Part shown: in pieces, positions 6,227 to 8,078 of the stretch | Layout of the letters: each line of letters opens with the position of its first letter | Numbering within the stretch: position 1 is the stretch's first letter | NCBI GenBank assembly: GCA_007135435.1 | Contig: SLIW01000024.1 | Span: 1-8,078, forward strand | Direction of reading: 5' to 3' | From: Natronomonas sp. | GTDB lineage: Archaea; Halobacteriota; Halobacteria; Halobacteriales; Haloarculaceae | DNA: 8,078 nt | Program-made: the position numbers and the translations under genes | The notes under the pieces: model-generated | The model's input: the letters and a program-made list of their open reading frames with translations, nothing else | What the model was told of the DNA's origin: nothing | The model's database searches: none

Positions 6227-7108
6227 CTACACCCGTCCGATCCACACCGCCGCGATCAGGACCGCGAAAAAGAGGTACGACCCACGGATGAGCAGCATCG
6301 TCGCCAGTGTGTCGTCCTCGCCGGCCCGCCACGCGAAGAATGCGACGGCGGCGAAGACCGCCGGCGCCGCGGCGCTCGCCGGGGGGAACACCCCGATCAC
6401 GGCGAGGAGGATCACCGCGAGCATCCCGGCGGCCATCAGCCCGTAGGCGAACCGCCGCGCCCGTCCCGGCCCGAGGACGACCGCGACCGTCCGCTTGCCG
6501 ATCGAGCGGTCGTGGGCGTGATCGGAGGTGTCGTCGACGACCTTGATCCCGCAGAGGACGACGAAGAAGACGACCGCGAAGGCGACCACGTCGCCCGCCA
6601 GCGCGGTCGCCTGGACGTAGTGGCCGCTCACCAGGGCGAACGCGATCCCCGCGGGGTAGCCGGCGCTCGCGCCGACCGGGTTGAGGTCCAGCTGCGGCGC
6701 GTGCATGATACCGATGATCCAGCCGGGGAGGGTCAGGGCGACCGCCCAGAGGTCGACGAGCCAGCCGAGCGCCAGGAGACACGCCGCGAAGACCGCCGTC
6801 GCGGCGACGAGCGCCCGCTGGCAGCCCGCCCGGGTCATCGGGTGATCGTCGTCCTCGCCGCGGCCGTAGAAGTCGACGTAGCCGTCCTTGACGTGGGCGG
6901 TGTAGAGGGCCGCGAAGACGGCGACGAGGTGGACCCCGAGCAGGCCGGCGTCCAGCGTCCCGGCGAGCACCGCCCCGAAGGCGGCGGCAGCCAGCGGCGG
7001 CAGCATGAACACCGGGTGGACCTGCGAGGCGAGGGCCCCGAGGTCGGCGCGGACGCCGCTCCCGTGCCGGGCGAAGGCCATGCTCCACACGAGGGCCGCC
7101 AAGCCCAT
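6227..7108 (-). CDS. UbiA-family prenyltransferase (integral membrane)
   Basis: The 293-residue membrane protein has about seven to nine hydrophobic segments and the two Asp-rich motifs of UbiA enzymes, which bind the Mg-diphosphate of a prenyl donor. The second motif is textbook DDTSDHAHDRSIGKRT (192-207, DxxxDxxxD). The first, HVKDGYVDFYGRGEDDD (72-88), keeps DxxxD but lacks the usual Asn-Asp start. Family members attach or rearrange prenyl chains on quinone heads, glycerol phosphates, chlorophylls or carotenoids. In haloarchaea candidates are menaquinone synthesis, archaeal lipid synthesis (digeranylgeranylglyceryl phosphate synthase) and the bacterioruberin lycopene elongase; I cannot choose between them. 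The neighbouring acyl-CoA ligase weakly hints at quinone synthesis. The ATG at 7108 is used; a second ATG at codon 10 (7081) is possible, but an A-rich box about 30 bases before 7108 favours the first. Confidence 0.86.
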   Translation of the reverse strand: MGLAALVWSMAFARHGSGVRADLGALASQVHPVFMLPPLAAAAFGAVLAGTLDAGLLGVHLVAVFAALYTAHVKDGYVDFYGRGEDDDHPMTRAGCQRALVAATAVFAACLLALGWLVDLWAVALTLPGWIIGIMHAPQLDLNPVGASAGYPAGIAFALVSGHYVQATALAGDVVAFAVVFFVVLCGIKVVDDTSDHAHDRSIGKRTVAVVLGPGRARRFAYGLMAAGMLAVILLAVIGVFPPASAAAPAVFAAVAFFAWRAGEDDTLATMLLIRGSYLFFAVLIAAVWIGRV

Positions 7109-7135
7109 TACTGTACGGTCGGCGGTGGGGGTCGC

Positions 7136-7145
7136 GTTTTGTTAC
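7136..7145 (-). promoter_or_regulatory. Possible promoter box of the UbiA-family gene
   Basis: On the - strand GTAACAAAAC is centred about 30 bases before the ATG at 7108. It is the only AT-rich stretch close to the start, but it is not a good match to the haloarchaeal TATA consensus. It supports the longer start over the one at 7081. Confidence 0.33.
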
Positions 7146-7188
7146 ATGGCCCCCTCGCACGTCGTCCGGAGACCTACACGAAAGCCCC

Positions 7189-7293
7189 GGATTGGCCGGA
7201 GAGACATCGTGGGCGGGACTGAAAGGGGCGGCCGGCTGAACGAACCCCTGCTCACGGTTCGCTTCGCTCACCGGTATGTGTTTAGCCCGGTGA
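7189..7293. repeat. Hairpin-rich intergenic element beside the transposase gene
   Basis: Several short inverted repeats crowd this stretch. CGAACC (7241-7246) pairs with GGTTCG (7256-7261), and TCACCGG (7268-7274) pairs with CCGGTGA (7287-7293), the latter spanning the transposase stop codon. A GGGG/CCCC pair flanks the GC-rich part between 7224 and 7248. The GGGCGGGACTGAAAGGGGC stretch at 7211-7229 looks like sequence I associate with haloarchaeal intergenic regions, but that is memory and cannot be confirmed here. It may hold the downstream end of the insertion sequence, a terminator for the leftward transposase transcript, or an older dispersed repeat. Confidence 0.4.
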
Positions 7294-8078
7294 CTCAATC
7301 ATTGGCTTTGCCTGGTCCCGTGGAATCATTTCGTTATCCCGGATGACTCGCTTGAGTTCTTCGTAGGGGTTGCGTCCCTGCTGGCGCCACGTCGCCAGCA
7401 GGGACAAGAGCGTCTCGTGGGTGAACATGCCTCGATCATTGCGGAGCGTTCCGATAATCTTCCGTAGGACGACCGGTTCACGGAGTGCGAGCTCGGCGGC
7501 GTTATTCGTCGGTGAGACCGCTGGCTCACCGACGAAGGTGAGCCAGTGGTCGAGCCCTCCTTCGACTTTGCCGAGCAGTGTTGCCACTGATTCGTCGGTC
7601 ACTGACCGCTCAACGAGCGTTTCCAGAGACCGCTGAACCGATCGATGCATTTCGGCTCGTTCTCGAAGTGTCACGTCGGTCTCCAGCCACGACTGGAGAC
7701 CGACGTACATCTGATGCAACATTCGGGAAACTGCAGTCCCTTCCGGTTGATTTGCTACGTCCTCAGCTTCACGAAGCAGGTGTGCCCAACACCGTTGGAG
7801 ATCATCGCTGAATTCTGGATACGCTGACCATCCGTCACAGACGATGGTCCCCGTGAAGTCCTCTCCGAGGACTTCCTCGGGGACACAACTCCCACGACTG
7901 TCTCGAACGGCGAACAGCGTGTGTTCGTCCGTTCGAAACGTCCACAGCCACGCTTGCTCACCATCGCGTATGATTCCTGTTTCGTCGACGTGGACAACGT
8001 CAGCTTGCTGAATCTGGCGTCGAAGTGTGTCATACCCACCGCGACCGGCGCGCGCAGCGCGCTCGGTCGCCTGCCACG
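7282..8078 (-). CDS. IS66-family DDE transposase, C-terminal part (runs off window edge)
   Basis: Read on the - strand, one frame is open from the right edge (last full codon 8074-8076) to the TAA at 7282-7284, giving 264 residues without a stop. The first in-frame ATG is only at 7722, but catalytic-core sequence upstream of it shows that the true start is outside the window. The IS66 core is clear: HVDETG (first Asp, residue 31 of the fragment), CDGWSAY (second Asp, residue 81), CWAHLLREA (96-104) and SPTNNAAELALREPVVLRK, whose Glu195 is the third catalytic residue. GTLRNDRGMFTHETLLSLLATWRQQG follows, as in the family. All three acidic residues are present, so no inactivation is seen in this part. 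Base composition is lower in GC than the flanking genes (hand count of 53% at 7801-7860 against 75% at 5581-5640), which fits a mobile gene. The compact C-terminus resembles haloarchaeal ISH10-like or ISBst12-group members, from memory only. Confidence 0.9.
   Translation of the reverse strand, partial: WQATERAARAGRGGYDTLRRQIQQADVVHVDETGIIRDGEQAWLWTFRTDEHTLFAVRDSRGSCVPEEVLGEDFTGTIVCDGWSAYPEFSDDLQRCWAHLLREAEDVANQPEGTAVSRMLHQMYVGLQSWLETDVTLRERAEMHRSVQRSLETLVERSVTDESVATLLGKVEGGLDHWLTFVGEPAVSPTNNAAELALREPVVLRKIIGTLRNDRGMFTHETLLSLLATWRQQGRNPYEELKRVIRDNEMIPRDQAKPMIESPG
7282..8078 (-). mobile_element. IS66-family insertion sequence, partial; ends not defined
   Basis: The transposase identifies an IS66-family element entering from the right edge. 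Its transposase-distal end should lie between about 7146 and 7281, since the next gene's promoter region begins there. I could not find a terminal inverted repeat because the other end is outside the window, and I see no 8-base target duplication for the same reason. Coordinates cover only the part certain to belong to the element. Confidence 0.7.

Noticed and set aside
5895..7298. 467-codon - strand frame across the synthetase end and the UbiA gene
   Set aside because: It is an Arg/Gly/Pro-rich shadow frame; the UbiA frame has both Asp-rich motifs and membrane segments.
7755..8039. 94-codon - strand ORF at the right edge
   Set aside because: It lies out of frame within the transposase catalytic core, which is open through the same region.

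Overview
The window looks like chromosomal DNA of a halophilic archaeon. GC content is very high, the proteins are rich in Asp and Glu, and the genes lack Shine-Dalgarno sequences. Instead, AT-rich TATA-like boxes lie about 25-30 bases before several start codons, as expected for leaderless haloarchaeal transcripts. One end carries a lower-GC insertion sequence. The genus cannot be named from this sequence.

Layout from left to right: (1) a complete archaeal YchF/Obg-type GTPase with a TGS domain on the + strand (47-1225); (2) facing it on the - strand, a small GNAT acetyltransferase (1298-1765), then an ornithine cyclodeaminase/mu-crystallin family protein (1911-2834), then a long protein with two GNAT-like halves (3065-4321); (3) a divergent promoter region (4322-4501); (4) a class I adenylate-forming acyl-CoA synthetase on the + strand (4502-6205); (5) converging on it with a 21-base gap, a UbiA-family membrane prenyltransferase (6227-7108, - strand); (6) a 173-base intergenic stretch with inverted repeats; (7) the C-terminal 264 codons of an IS66-family DDE transposase on the - strand, open through the right edge of the window.

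The genes do not form an obvious operon or a named pathway. Most appear to have their own promoters, and the three - strand enzymes are separated by 145 and 230 bases. An acyl-CoA ligase beside a UbiA prenyltransferase could suggest quinone or isoprenoid metabolism (MenE- and MenA-like roles), but no other pathway gene is present and the two genes converge, so this is only a possibility.

I did not find a clear undescribed system. The points most worth a second look are a six-copy 14/15-base tandem array rich in GATC sites upstream of the cyclodeaminase-family gene, a six-copy in-frame 18-base repeat inside the acyl-CoA synthetase, apparent active-site substitutions in the cyclodeaminase-family protein, a repeated W/Y-D-W-R motif in the tandem GNAT protein, and a hairpin-rich stretch next to the transposase.
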